Shown: positions 38,298 to 47,162, numbered from the stretch's first letter. The stretch: 64,000 bases of DNA from Bacteroidales bacterium (GCA_019454985.1 JACFNF010000003.1:104656-168655), one strand, 5' to 3'. A program made the numbers and translations. The notes: generated from the sequence alone by a model not told the origin.

Positions 38298-39037
38298 TCC
38301 TTATACCTGCCATCATTCTTCGTGCAGATAGACAAAATATGCCTAATCTGCGCGAAGAATCAAACATTTATCAAAAAGTTTACGATGCTCCATTGAGGTT
38401 GATAGACGGCGAACAAGCCCGTTTGCACCAAATGGCCGGTAAAAAACCCTTGGTTTTAGTGTTGCTTTTTACGCGTTGTACAGGCGTTTGTTATCCCTAT
38501 CTCGGGCAATTGAAGAAACAATTTGAGCAGATCAGGCAAGTTGAAAACGAGCCATTTCAGGTTTTGGCCGTAAGCTTTGACCCGCGTGATACACAAGAGG
38601 ATATGCAAGCCATGGCCGGGGCTTTTTCGTTACAATCAGATAGTTTATGGCAGTTTGCTGTGACGGACAGCATTGAGGCGCTTACGAAATCATTGGGATT
38701 CACTGCTCTGTGGAATGAAGAGCTGCAGCAGTTTGAACACGATGCCATCCTGATCGGCTTGAACCAACAGGCGTACATCACCCGTAAACTCATAGGATTT
38801 AGGAGCAATGCCGAAATCGGGCAATTATTGTCCAGTATTCATAATGTATTCTCTCCCACTTTTCGCCTGCCCAATCCGAATATGCGTTTTGCTTGTTTTG
38901 ATTATGACCCTGCGACAGGCCGTAATAAACTAGGCATTGGACTGGTTATCATTGCCCTGCCGGCTGTATTAACCTTACTGTTGTTGTTCGCTATTTGGCT
39001 TCGAACCAGAAATAAGTCATCGAATTCGTTTCGTTAA
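38267..39037 (+). CDS. Sco1/SenC-type copper assembly protein
   Basis: Thioredoxin-fold protein of 256 residues that loads copper into CuA. An N-terminal hydrophobic segment anchors or exports it, the copper motif is TRCTGVCYPYL (CxxxC), and a histidine in FEHDAILIG is the likely third ligand. A C-terminal helix (about 225-248) is an extra anchor. The gene starts 31 bases inside the end of subunit I, so the two are tightly coupled, as expected for a CuA enzyme. Confidence 0.86.
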   Translation: MFKNFVAAFIILIPAIILRADRQNMPNLREESNIYQKVYDAPLRLIDGEQARLHQMAGKKPLVLVLLFTRCTGVCYPYLGQLKKQFEQIRQVENEPFQVLAVSFDPRDTQEDMQAMAGAFSLQSDSLWQFAVTDSIEALTKSLGFTALWNEELQQFEHDAILIGLNQQAYITRKLIGFRSNAEIGQLLSSIHNVFSPTFRLPNPNMRFACFDYDPATGRNKLGIGLVIIALPAVLTLLLLFAIWLRTRNKSSNSFR

Positions 39038-39128
39038 GACATAATAATGATGGATGAACCTTTGCAGCACAGACTTGTTTTGAATACGGACAATGCAGAT
39101 AGATTAGAAAATTTTTAGAAAAGAACAT

Positions 39129-39839
39129 ATGCTTGTTGAAATATGGTCGGACGTGATGTGTCCGTTTTGTTATCTCGGGAAGAAAAATTTTGAAAAGGCT
39201 TTGAGTCAGGTTTCATTTTGTGAGGAGGTGAAAGTGATGTGGCGGAGTTTTCAGCTTGACCCCCGGCTGCCACGCGAAGGCCTTCAAGTTACAACAGCCG
39301 AATATTTAGCTCAAAGCAAAGGCTGGCCGCAACATCAGATTGAGAAAATGATCTCTCAAATACAACAGGCAGGCCTGAAGGCGGGGATTGATTTCCGACA
39401 AGATATTTCTATTCCGGCCAATACATTTGATGCGCAACGTTTTGTTCATTTTGCTCAGGCCAACGGCAAAGGAAGCGCTATGGAAGAAGCCTTGTTTGAA
39501 GCACATTTTACGCATGGGAAAAATATTGGAAATTGGGAAATACTAACCAATATTGCTGACCAACTTGGGCTTGACAGCAATCAGGCAATGAGCATATTGG
39601 AAAGTGAGGCATATATTGACGAAGTCAAAAAAGATTTATCAGAGGCAAGGCAACTTGGTGTTCAAGGTGTTCCGTATTTTATCCTCAACCGGAAATATGC
39701 CGTAACCGGAGCACAGCCCGTAGAAATCTTCAGGCAGGCTTTAGAACAAACTTTTTCTGAAACTCAGAATATTCCACAATTTGCAAAAAGTCAGGATGCT
39801 GACTCATGTAGTGAAACCGGTTGCAAAACAGGGTTCTGA
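39129..39839 (+). CDS. DsbA-family oxidoreductase, FrnE-like
   Basis: Protein of 236 residues with the thioredoxin-like CPFC site (Cys11, Cys14 in SDVMCPFCYLG) and the cis-proline segment GVQGVPYFILN. The length and VTGAQPVEIFRQAL match the FrnE group, which is cytoplasmic; there is no signal peptide. Two more cysteines near the end (SCSETGC) are common in this group. It may help thiol balance in the NO-stress cluster. Confidence 0.85.
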   Translation: MLVEIWSDVMCPFCYLGKKNFEKALSQVSFCEEVKVMWRSFQLDPRLPREGLQVTTAEYLAQSKGWPQHQIEKMISQIQQAGLKAGIDFRQDISIPANTFDAQRFVHFAQANGKGSAMEEALFEAHFTHGKNIGNWEILTNIADQLGLDSNQAMSILESEAYIDEVKKDLSEARQLGVQGVPYFILNRKYAVTGAQPVEIFRQALEQTFSETQNIPQFAKSQDADSCSETGCKTGF

Positions 39840-39863
39840 TCATCAAAGCCCAGGAAAATTACC

Positions 39864-40316
39864 ATGACATTTTATAAATTATTGCTGCTGATTCACGTAC
39901 TTTCGGCTATTCTTGGCTTAGGACCCGGTTTTATCATGATTTATGTGGTGACCAAAGCACAAAACATGACTGAACTGCGACACGCCTATTTTATCCGTAA
40001 TCGGCTCCATATTTTTGTGATGGTTGGTGGAAGTTTGCTGCTTCTCACCGGTTTAACGATGGGATTGGTGAATCCTTATCTGTTCAGGAGCGGATGGTAT
40101 ATCACGGCTTTGAGCTTATTTGTAGTGGCATTGGCATTTGGTCCTGTTTTTCTCACACCCCGTTCGAAACCTATTAAAGCATTGCTGAAAAATCATGAAG
40201 GCAACGATATTCCCGAAGAATATTATGCAATGGCAAAAAAACTCTTTTTTGTAGAACGCCTTGAAAATCTGATATTTATTACAATTATAGTTTTAATGAT
40301 TCTGAAACCATTTTGA
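39864..40316 (+). CDS. Small four-helix membrane protein, DUF2269-like
   Basis: Membrane protein of 150 residues with four hydrophobic segments. The first, LLLLIHVLSAILGLGPGF, with a histidine in the helix, and GWYITALSLFVVALAFGPVF match predicted integral membrane proteins of the DUF2269 type. Function unknown. It lies 24 bases after the FrnE-like gene and 19 before the triple DUF2249 gene, so it belongs to the same transcript. Confidence 0.7.
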   Translation: MTFYKLLLLIHVLSAILGLGPGFIMIYVVTKAQNMTELRHAYFIRNRLHIFVMVGGSLLLLTGLTMGLVNPYLFRSGWYITALSLFVVALAFGPVFLTPRSKPIKALLKNHEGNDIPEEYYAMAKKLFFVERLENLIFITIIVLMILKPF

Positions 40317-40335
40317 AAATCCAGTTATTTTTATC

Positions 40336-41115
40336 ATGAATACACCTATCAACACCCCATTGAACCCGACTGAGGAGCTCGACGTTCGTTCGTGGCTCCC
40401 TATTGAGCGTCACAACCGTCTGATTGCACTTTTCGGGGAATTGCCTGTCGGCTCTCACTTTATTTTCATCAACGATCACGACCCCAAACCATTGTACTAC
40501 GAGTTTCGCTCAATTTATGGCGATGTTGTAGGCTGGGAATATCTCCATCGTGGCGGTCGCGAATGGAAGATAAAAGTCACACGTACAGACACTTTACCTG
40601 TGCGTGATCTCAAAGAAGTATCCACTATGCTCGACCTTCGCAAAGCCAAGCCGGATGAGTGGCGGCAAATTGTATTTCATCGCTATGGTATGATGGAAGC
40701 CGGCTCAACGATGGAATTGGTATCCAACGATAATCCGGAAGAGGTTCAAAGTATTTTTGAAGCCCGTTTTCCGGGAAAACATTCGTGGGTAGTCAAAGAA
40801 AATGAGGCAAAACGTTTTGTGGTTCATATCACAAAAAATGCAAAAAGCGGTTTGGGTGACACCGGTTTTTCCGTTGTCAATGAGTTTGATGTGAGACCTT
40901 ATTCGCCCGCTGAACGACACGAAATGTTTTACAAGGCTTTTGCCGACATCCGCCCGGGCGAAGCTTTTGAGTTTGTGAACGACCATGACCCCAAGCCATT
41001 GTACTATCAAATGGAAGCCGAGAGCCATGAGGCATTCCGTTGGGAGTATCTTGAGAAAGGGCCGGAAATCTGGAAAGTGAGGGTTATTAAAATCAAAAAA
41101 GAGGAGAACGATTGA
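40336..41115 (+). CDS. Triple DUF2249-domain protein
   Basis: Soluble protein of 259 residues made of three DUF2249-like units. Units 1 (about 14-82) and 3 (about 183-255) carry the near-identical motif NDHDPKPLYY and the ending WEYL..G.E.WK(I/V). The middle unit (about 88-165) keeps the fold-like pattern (VFHRYGMMEAGSTMELVSND, SWVVKENEAKRFVVHI) but has lost the motif. DUF2249 domains accompany hemerythrin and nitrite/NO genes across bacteria; their chemistry is unknown. Confidence 0.82.
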   Translation: MNTPINTPLNPTEELDVRSWLPIERHNRLIALFGELPVGSHFIFINDHDPKPLYYEFRSIYGDVVGWEYLHRGGREWKIKVTRTDTLPVRDLKEVSTMLDLRKAKPDEWRQIVFHRYGMMEAGSTMELVSNDNPEEVQSIFEARFPGKHSWVVKENEAKRFVVHITKNAKSGLGDTGFSVVNEFDVRPYSPAERHEMFYKAFADIRPGEAFEFVNDHDPKPLYYQMEAESHEAFRWEYLEKGPEIWKVRVIKIKKEEND

Positions 41116-41245
41116 TCCCCAAAATTGAGAAACTTTTTGGTTTAACTTTGCAAAAAAATCTACCACAGTCGCTTGATTTAAGCCGCTTTTGTAATATTTG
41201 TCGGGAGATCAATTTATTCAGATATAAATCTTAAAAAAGCATTTT

Positions 41246-41569
41246 ATGAACACTTTTGAAAAATCCGTTGTTTTCAGCTTCAAAGACAGTGTGGCTTATG
41301 CCGAGTCGGGCGTTGTGAGCCGTCAGGTGATGAAAAACGAAAAAGGCAATGTTACTCTTTTTGCTTTTTCCAAAGGCGAAGGACTCTCTGAGCATACCGC
41401 TCCATTCGACGCTTTGGTGCAGATTGTGGATGGAACTGCAGCCATCATCATTGGTGGGCAGCGTTTTACGCTTACTGAAGGACAGAGCATCATCATGCCG
41501 GCCAATATTCCCCATGCCGTTGAAGCGCCCGAACGTTTTAAAATGGTTTTAACCATGATAAGGCCTTGA
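41246..41569 (+). CDS. Small cupin protein
   Basis: Single cupin domain of 107 residues. The metal-site segments are EGLSEHTAPFDALVQIVDG (one histidine and a later position) and IIMPANIPHAVEAPERF (second histidine); the usual first HxH is reduced to one His. Such proteins are often sensors or small enzymes; no specific role can be given. It stands apart by 130 bases upstream; a TAACTTTG box at 41143-41150 is a possible -7 element. Confidence 0.78.
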   Translation: MNTFEKSVVFSFKDSVAYAESGVVSRQVMKNEKGNVTLFAFSKGEGLSEHTAPFDALVQIVDGTAAIIIGGQRFTLTEGQSIIMPANIPHAVEAPERFKMVLTMIRP

Positions 41570-41832
41570 TTTTGAAAAATGAAACACAGATCCTATGAAG
41601 TGTCTGTCGTTTTTCTCTAGGAAGATTTGAAAATTTGAGGGTTTATATCTCTCAATTTTGTCATTTCTTCTTTTTTGTTGTTCAATGATTTGATGTTTTC
41701 CGTCTGGGTTTCAGCGCGAATGCCATCTTCATAAGTATGCCTGATGCTTTACGCTATTTGAAAAGATTGGTCATTCAATGGTAGATTGTTTATTCTGGGG
41801 AATGAGTGAGAAATCAATTGAATATCGTTTCA
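41570..41832. other. Intergenic stretch without recognised genes
   Basis: The 398 bases between the cupin and antiporter genes hold no credible gene. The only recognised element is the antiporter promoter at 41833-41866. AT-rich and otherwise featureless by eye. Confidence 0.6.
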
Positions 41833-41866
41833 TTTGACAGAACATTTTTAAGGCTCAATATTTTTG
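41833..41866 (+). promoter_or_regulatory. Promoter of the cation antiporter gene
   Basis: TTTG (41833-41836), 22 bases, TATTTTTG (41859-41866). It lies inside the long open frame that starts at 41806, so it also argues for the later start codon at 41968. Confidence 0.65.
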
Positions 41867-41967
41867 TTTTGTTGCTGCTTCAGGCAAATTTTCACATAAA
41901 AGCCTTACTTTTACAGGACATTTTTGCCCAAAGAAGTCAAAGAAATTCATATCATTTGCAAAACCAC

Positions 41968-43473
41968 ATGAACATCACGCCGGATCATTTTTTGCTTGTT
42001 GCATCCATTTTATTGTTATTTAGTCTGCTTGCCGGTCGTACTTCTTATAAATACGGTGTTCCGGTATTGCTTCTGTTCATTGGCATTGGAATGTTGGCTG
42101 GTTCCGAAGGTATTGGTAAGATTTATTTCGACAGCCCGGTCATCACCCAGTTTATCGGGGTCATTGCTCTCAATTTTATTTTGTTTTCGGGTGGTTTGGA
42201 TACAGAGTGGACTTCGGTGAAACCCATAGTAAGACGCGGCATCACCCTGAGCACTCTCGGTGTAATCCTTACGGCGGTAAGCCTAGGGCTCTTTGTCTGG
42301 TGGCTCACCGATTTGACAATTTACGAGAGTCTTCTGTTGGGATCTATTGTTTCGTCCACCGATGCGGCAGCCGTGTTTTCGATACTCAGGTCAAAGAAAA
42401 TTTCGCTGAAATACAATCTCCGGCCAACTCTTGAGCTCGAAAGCGGTAGCAACGATCCCATGGCTTACGTGTTGATGATATCATTCCTGGGTTTAGTGGT
42501 GAATCAGGATAAAGGATTCCTGAGTATTATTCCCCTGTTCCTCAGTCAGATGATTATTGGTGCGTTGACAGGCTATGCTTTTGGACGAATAAGTAAATGG
42601 TTGGTAAACAACATCAAATTGGGCTACGAAGGGCTCTACCCCGTTCTGGTCATCACCATGATGGTTCTAAGCTTTTCGATCACTCAACTTTTACGTGGTA
42701 ATGGTTTTTTGGCGGTTTATCTTAGTGCCGTTTATTTTGGAAATCAGAGCTTTATACACAAAAGAACCATCCTAAAGGTTTTTGATGGGATGGCTTGGTT
42801 GATGCAAATTGTGTTGTTTCTCACCTTGGGGTTGCTGGTGTTTCCGTCGGAAATACCGCCTGTTGCGGGGACAGGATTGCTCATTTCGCTTTTCCTCATC
42901 CTTGTTTCGCGCCCATTGAGCGTATTTATTAGTCTGAGTTTTTTCAAGATAAGCTGGCGAGAAAAGGTTTTCATTTCGTGGGTTGGGCTTCGTGGGGCAG
43001 TTCCCATCGTTTTCGCGACCTATCCCCTACTGGCCGGAATTCGCCATTCCGATTTCATTTTTAACATCGTTTTTTTCATTTCGGTGAGCTCAGTTCTCAT
43101 TCAGGGAACCACTCTTCCCATGCTCGCCCGATGGCTCAAACTCGACAACAAGGAAGAGGAGTTTCGTAGTTCGCCATTGGACGAGTTTCTCGAAGAACCT
43201 AAAAATGCACTACTTCAGGAAATTGTAATTCAGCCACATCACGGTGTAGATGGAAAAAAAATTGTGGAAATGCACTTCCCACGCAATGCCATTATCGCCA
43301 TGATTCAACGTGACGGACAATATCTGACCCCCAATGGAAACACCCGTCTTGAACTTAATGACAAACTTTTTATCCTTTCGGGAAGTATAGAAGGCATGCG
43401 CGATGTGATGAGCTGTTTCAATGAGCAGGGAGAAGCCTGTGCACAGGCAGTGGAGTCAACCGTCGAAGCGTAA
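41968..43473 (+). CDS. Potassium/sodium:proton antiporter, CPA1 CvrA/NhaP2 type with TrkA-C domain
   Basis: Membrane carrier of 501 residues with about 12-13 helices. SSTDAAAVFSIL and LESGSNDPMAYVL contain the CPA1 ion-site residues (the ND pair), and WVGLRGAVPIVFAT is a family signature. Residues after about 410 form a TrkA-C/RCK-C domain (VDGKKIVEMHFPRNAIIAMI, NDKLFILSG), as in the potassium exporters CvrA/NhaP2. The start is the ATG at 41968; the upstream frame overlaps its promoter. It is probably unrelated to its NO-linked neighbours. Confidence 0.88.
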   Translation: MNITPDHFLLVASILLLFSLLAGRTSYKYGVPVLLLFIGIGMLAGSEGIGKIYFDSPVITQFIGVIALNFILFSGGLDTEWTSVKPIVRRGITLSTLGVILTAVSLGLFVWWLTDLTIYESLLLGSIVSSTDAAAVFSILRSKKISLKYNLRPTLELESGSNDPMAYVLMISFLGLVVNQDKGFLSIIPLFLSQMIIGALTGYAFGRISKWLVNNIKLGYEGLYPVLVITMMVLSFSITQLLRGNGFLAVYLSAVYFGNQSFIHKRTILKVFDGMAWLMQIVLFLTLGLLVFPSEIPPVAGTGLLISLFLILVSRPLSVFISLSFFKISWREKVFISWVGLRGAVPIVFATYPLLAGIRHSDFIFNIVFFISVSSVLIQGTTLPMLARWLKLDNKEEEFRSSPLDEFLEEPKNALLQEIVIQPHHGVDGKKIVEMHFPRNAIIAMIQRDGQYLTPNGNTRLELNDKLFILSGSIEGMRDVMSCFNEQGEACAQAVESTVEA

Positions 43474-43613
43474 ACCGTTTTTCTCCACAGATAAAGCTAA
43501 ATTTACAAAATATCCCATTCCAGTATTTCCGCGGATTTCATAGAAAGCACCTGCATTTTAAATAAATCTGTACGTTTCAGGACATTGGTTGAAGGGGGAT
43601 TCAATTGCCACAA

Positions 43614-43641
43614 AAATAAAAGTATCACAATACTTTTATTT
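43614..43641. promoter_or_regulatory. Perfect 12-4-12 palindrome, candidate operator of the RIC operon
   Basis: Arms 43614-43625 and 43630-43641 are exact reverse complements; the core reads AAAAGTAT-CACA-ATACTTTT. It overlaps the -33 region of the promoter whose -7 box is at 43654-43661, so a bound protein would block RNA polymerase. The Rrf2 regulator encoded at the end of the same operon is the natural candidate, by inference. Confidence 0.65.
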
Positions 43642-43653
43642 AAACAAAAATCC

Positions 43654-43661
43654 TATCTTTG
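43654..43661 (+). promoter_or_regulatory. -7 promoter element of the RIC operon
   Basis: TATCTTTG fits TAnnTTTG, 29 bases before the ATG at 43691. The palindrome occupies the -33 region. Confidence 0.65.
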
Positions 43662-43690
43662 CAGCGTTATTCACTAAAAAGATATTTACA

Positions 43691-44653
43691 ATGGAAAACT
43701 CCACTACTTCAATTCTCGATGTAACCAGGATTGAGCCGCGTTTAAAACATCCAACAATTTTTGCCCGTTTTGATGCATTGAAGCCAGGCGAAGGCTTTAT
43801 TCTATATAACGATCACGATCCCAAGCCTTTATACTATCAGTTGCTGAATGAGCGCGGTGACATTTTCAACTGGGAGTATCTCGAAAAAGGCCCGGAATGG
43901 TATAAAATACGGATTTCGATCAAAAAAGCTCTTGAACATGAAGAAACGCTCGGCGAGATGGCAGCCAACGATCCTCGAAAGGTTCAGGTATTCAAAAAAT
44001 ACGGACTTGACTTTTGCTGTGGCGGGCATTTGAGTCTGCGTGAAGCCTGCGAAGAAAAAGGTTTAGACCCGGTGAAAATCGAAAAAGAATTGCAGCAGGC
44101 CGATCAGTTTCAGGCCACGCGGCCATTACCTTTTAATGATTGGGGCATTGATTTCTTGGCCGATTATATCGTGAACACCCATCATTCTTATGTGAGAAAG
44201 AGCCTGCCCGACCTTCTTACATACGCCGAAAAAGTTTTTAAAGTGCATGGTGACCGTCACCCCGAATTGAACGCAGTGGACGATTTGGTGAATGAGATTG
44301 CCGAGGAATTGCTTTCGCACATGGTCAAAGAAGAGAATGTGCTTTTCCCCTTCATCAAGGAATTAGTATCGGCTAAAAATACCCACAGACCATACCAGCG
44401 CCCAGGCTTCAACACGATTGCAAACCCCATCCGCATGATGGAAGTTGAACACGAAACAGTCGGGAAAAAGATGGAAGAAATTCGTCACCTGACCCATCAT
44501 TTTACACTCCCGGAGGATGCCTGTGCCAGCTACGAGCTTCTTTTCCGAATGCTTGAAGAATTTGAAGACGATCTTCATCAGCACATTCATCTGGAGAACA
44601 ACATTCTGTTCCCCAAAGCTTTAGCCTTGGAAAAAGAACTGAGCCAGGCTTAA
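43691..44653 (+). CDS. ric: RIC/ScdA-type di-iron repair protein with fused DUF2249 domain
   Basis: Protein of 320 residues with three domains: DUF2249 (about 10-78, with NDHDPKPLYY), ScdA_N (about 88-136, with GLDFCCGG, Cys109-Cys110), and a hemerythrin-like four-helix bundle (about 145-315) whose histidines and glutamates lie in NTHHSYV, LLSHMVKEENVLFP, VEHETVG and HIHLENNILFP. Relatives YtfE and ScdA protect or repair iron-sulfur clusters under NO and oxidative stress. The DUF2249 fusion links it to the other DUF2249 proteins here. The start is the ATG at 43691, after the promoter. It is the first gene of a five-gene operon. Confidence 0.92.
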   Translation: MENSTTSILDVTRIEPRLKHPTIFARFDALKPGEGFILYNDHDPKPLYYQLLNERGDIFNWEYLEKGPEWYKIRISIKKALEHEETLGEMAANDPRKVQVFKKYGLDFCCGGHLSLREACEEKGLDPVKIEKELQQADQFQATRPLPFNDWGIDFLADYIVNTHHSYVRKSLPDLLTYAEKVFKVHGDRHPELNAVDDLVNEIAEELLSHMVKEENVLFPFIKELVSAKNTHRPYQRPGFNTIANPIRMMEVEHETVGKKMEEIRHLTHHFTLPEDACASYELLFRMLEEFEDDLHQHIHLENNILFPKALALEKELSQA

Positions 44654-44673
44654 AATATCATTTTTGAAAAACA

Positions 44674-44701
44674 AAAGGCAGTGTCAGACGGCGCTGCCTT
44701 T
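44674..44701 (+). other. Intergenic hairpin inside the RIC operon
   Basis: AAAGGCAG (44674-44681) and CTGCCTTT (44694-44701), extended inward by one G-U and one G-C pair, form a stem of ten with an eight-base loop. No T run follows, so it is more likely a partial terminator or an RNA stability element that lowers expression of the downstream genes. Confidence 0.45.
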
Positions 44702-44721
44702 ACAAAAATATCGTTTACGAC

Positions 44722-45546
44722 ATGACCACAACACTAAGCCCGATGGTGGAGATCAATTCGGAAACACGGATTTCGCTACTTTTAAAACAGCACCCCGATG
44801 CCTTGGAAACCATCATTGCACTTACACCGAAGTTCGCCAAGCTGCGCAATCCCGTTTTACGCCGGCTGATGGCCTCGCGCACTTCTATTGCAATGGCCTG
44901 TAAAATCGGAGGCTGCAGTCTCGATGAGTTTTTTGCACGGATGGAGCCGTTAGGTTTTCGGGCCGACAGGTCTCACAGCCCCGAACCCATGGAAAGCCAG
45001 CTTCCATCGTTCATGAAACAACTTGACCAGCTTGTTGTGGTTGAACTTGATGTGCGGCCGGTCATGGAAGAAGGCGAAGACCCATTTGGGCTCATCACAC
45101 ATACGATCAGACAATTGAAACAAAACCAGGTATTGAAGCTGATCAATACTTTTGAGCCTGCTCCAATGATTGAATTGTTGGAGAAGCAAGGGTTTGAGAC
45201 CTTTCCTGAAACGAAAGACGAGGAGACGGTTTTCACCTGGTTTTATAAAACTTCACATGCAAAAGACCCCGAGCCAGAGCCTGTCCATGCTGATGACAGT
45301 TGGGATGAAGTATTGGAAAAATTTAGTGGCCGTATGGTGGTGATTGACGTTCAGCAGTTGGAAATGCCCGGGCCCATGATGACCATTCTGGAAGAGCTTG
45401 AAAATCTGCCGGATGACCATGCGCTGTTTGTGTATCACAAACGAATTCCTATGTTTTTATTGCCAGAATTGAAAGAGCGGCATCTCGACTATCGCGCCAA
45501 GGAGATTAGCGAAACCGAAGTCCACATGATTATTTTTAAAGCTTAA
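44722..45546 (+). CDS. DUF1858-DUF2249 protein
   Basis: Soluble protein of 274 residues. Residues about 10-80 are a DUF1858-like domain (LLLKQHPDALETIIALTPKFAKLRNPVLRRLM in part: HPDALETIIALTPKF). Two DUF2249-like units follow (about 105-175: ELDVRPVMEEGEDPFGLI, LINTFEPAPMIELLEKQGF; and about 195-270: VVIDVQQLEMPGPMMTILEEL, LFVYHKRIPMFLLPELKER). Such proteins occur with NO and nitrite genes in many bacteria but have no assigned reaction. Second gene of the RIC operon. Confidence 0.82.
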   Translation: MTTTLSPMVEINSETRISLLLKQHPDALETIIALTPKFAKLRNPVLRRLMASRTSIAMACKIGGCSLDEFFARMEPLGFRADRSHSPEPMESQLPSFMKQLDQLVVVELDVRPVMEEGEDPFGLITHTIRQLKQNQVLKLINTFEPAPMIELLEKQGFETFPETKDEETVFTWFYKTSHAKDPEPEPVHADDSWDEVLEKFSGRMVVIDVQQLEMPGPMMTILEELENLPDDHALFVYHKRIPMFLLPELKERHLDYRAKEISETEVHMIIFKA

Positions 45547-45549
45547 AAT

Positions 45550-46839
45550 ATGTTTGGTGTCACAGGAACCAGTCCGGCCAAGACTACCTCTTACAAAGTG
45601 GTTTTGCCATTTTATTTTTATGCAGCCTTGTCGCTCTTAGTAGCCAGTTTTTTTCTGTTCACTTCCGACCGGGCTTTTCTGCATCATTATTTTCATCCTC
45701 ATCTGTTGGCCATCACCCACCTGATGGCGCTTGGCTGGGGCACTATGGTGATATTGGGCGCCAGTCATCAGCTTGTGCCGGTGCTCATCGAAGGTAAACT
45801 GTATAGCGAGAAGCTTGCCCATGCCTCGTTTATTTTAGCGGCTGTCGGCATCCCACTGTTAGTATATGGATTTTACTTTTTCGATATGGGGCATCCGGCC
45901 AAATGGGGCGGCAGATTGGTATTGTTATCTATACTGGCTTATCTCATCAATGTGGGAGTGAGCATCGGGCAAAGTAAAAAGATTAATGTACAGGCGGTTT
46001 ATGTGGCCACCTCTGTGGGTTGGTTATTCATCACCGGCACTTTCGGGCTGATGCTGGTTTACAATTTTACCTTTCCTTTTTTAGGCTATGATTCTATTCA
46101 TTTTCTGCCATTACACGTTCATGCCGGGGTTGTTGGCTGGTTTCTGCTCTTAGTTCTGGGAGTAGCTTCGCGACTCATCCCGATGTTTTTGATATCGAAA
46201 TATCAGAACGACCGGCTGTTGTGGGTCATCTATTTTTTAGTGAATGGCGGCCTGTTGCTCTATATTGCTTTGTTTTATTTTGCTCCGAACAAGATACTTT
46301 CAGCTATCCCAATCGGGATGATATTTGCAGCGATTGTGCTGTTTATCAAACTCTGTTACGCCATCTATAAGAAAAGAATACGCCGTCAGGTTGACGATCA
46401 GATGAAAGTTTCGTTGCTTTCGGTAGCCATGATCCTTGCCCCTATTCTGCTGTTATTGGCAGTGGTTGTTTATGTGGCTTACAACGGATATGGCGGCGCT
46501 CACATCACTTTGGGCTATGGCTTTCTCATATTTTTCGGCTGGCTCACGGCCATCATTCTTGGGATGACTTTCAAAACACTTCCTTTCATCGTGTGGAACA
46601 AAGTCTATCACAAGCGTTCCTTTTCAGGGCAGACGCCCAACCCGAAAGATATGTTTGATGCACTTATCTTTAAAATAATGAGCGTGGCCTATTTGTCGGG
46701 CTTTGTAGTGTTTTTTGTGGGCATACTCACCAAATGGCTGCCATTGATACAGCTTGGTGCGCTGCTGCTCATTGCCTCGGCAGTGTTATATAACTGGAAC
46801 GTAATCAAAGTTTTAATACATAAAGCCAAACAAAAATGA
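45550..46839 (+). CDS. Histidine-rich 12-helix membrane protein, NnrS/heme-copper-like
   Basis: Membrane protein of 429 residues with about 12 helices and several histidines inside them: FLHHYFHPHLLAITHLMALGW, of which THLMALGW and GASHQLVPV resemble NnrS, and LPLHVHAGVVGWF which resembles a heme-ligand pair. NnrS is a heme and copper membrane protein that protects against NO. The gene is three bases after the DUF2249 gene and overlaps the MIP18 gene by four. Whether it binds heme or reacts with NO is inference. Confidence 0.7.
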   Translation: MFGVTGTSPAKTTSYKVVLPFYFYAALSLLVASFFLFTSDRAFLHHYFHPHLLAITHLMALGWGTMVILGASHQLVPVLIEGKLYSEKLAHASFILAAVGIPLLVYGFYFFDMGHPAKWGGRLVLLSILAYLINVGVSIGQSKKINVQAVYVATSVGWLFITGTFGLMLVYNFTFPFLGYDSIHFLPLHVHAGVVGWFLLLVLGVASRLIPMFLISKYQNDRLLWVIYFLVNGGLLLYIALFYFAPNKILSAIPIGMIFAAIVLFIKLCYAIYKKRIRRQVDDQMKVSLLSVAMILAPILLLLAVVVYVAYNGYGGAHITLGYGFLIFFGWLTAIILGMTFKTLPFIVWNKVYHKRSFSGQTPNPKDMFDALIFKIMSVAYLSGFVVFFVGILTKWLPLIQLGALLLIASAVLYNWNVIKVLIHKAKQK

Positions 46840-47159
46840 ACGTAAAAACCAATCATCCTGAACAATGTCAAAAGGCGCTCTCCGGCCTTAAAAACGTTTA
46901 TGACCCTGAAATTGACCTCAATGTGGTGGACTTAGGCCTGATTTATGAGATTCTTTTTTCCGATGAGCCAAAAAAGGTGAATTGCCTGATGACCCTCAGC
47001 ACCCAATTTTGCCCGATGGGTGAGTCCATTGTTGACTCTGTAAAATATTCATTGGAATCAAATTTTCCTGAGAGCGAAGTAGAAGTGACACTTACTTTCG
47101 ATCCACCCTGGACTGCCGATTGTATCTCAGAAGAAGGCCGAGCTCATTTAAACTCCTGA
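46836..47159 (+). CDS. MIP18/SufT-type metal-sulfur cluster assembly factor
   Basis: Protein of 107 residues, the DUF59/MIP18 fold. Hallmarks are NVYDPEIDLNVVDLGLIYEI (quoted in part), the cysteine loop STQFCPMGE and the ending DPPWTADCISEEGRAHL. Relatives help build or transfer iron-sulfur clusters, which NO destroys, so its place in the RIC operon fits. Its ATG overlaps the preceding stop (ATGA). Confidence 0.88.
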   Translation: MNVKTNHPEQCQKALSGLKNVYDPEIDLNVVDLGLIYEILFSDEPKKVNCLMTLSTQFCPMGESIVDSVKYSLESNFPESEVEVTLTFDPPWTADCISEEGRAHLNS

Positions 47160-47162
47160 TTC

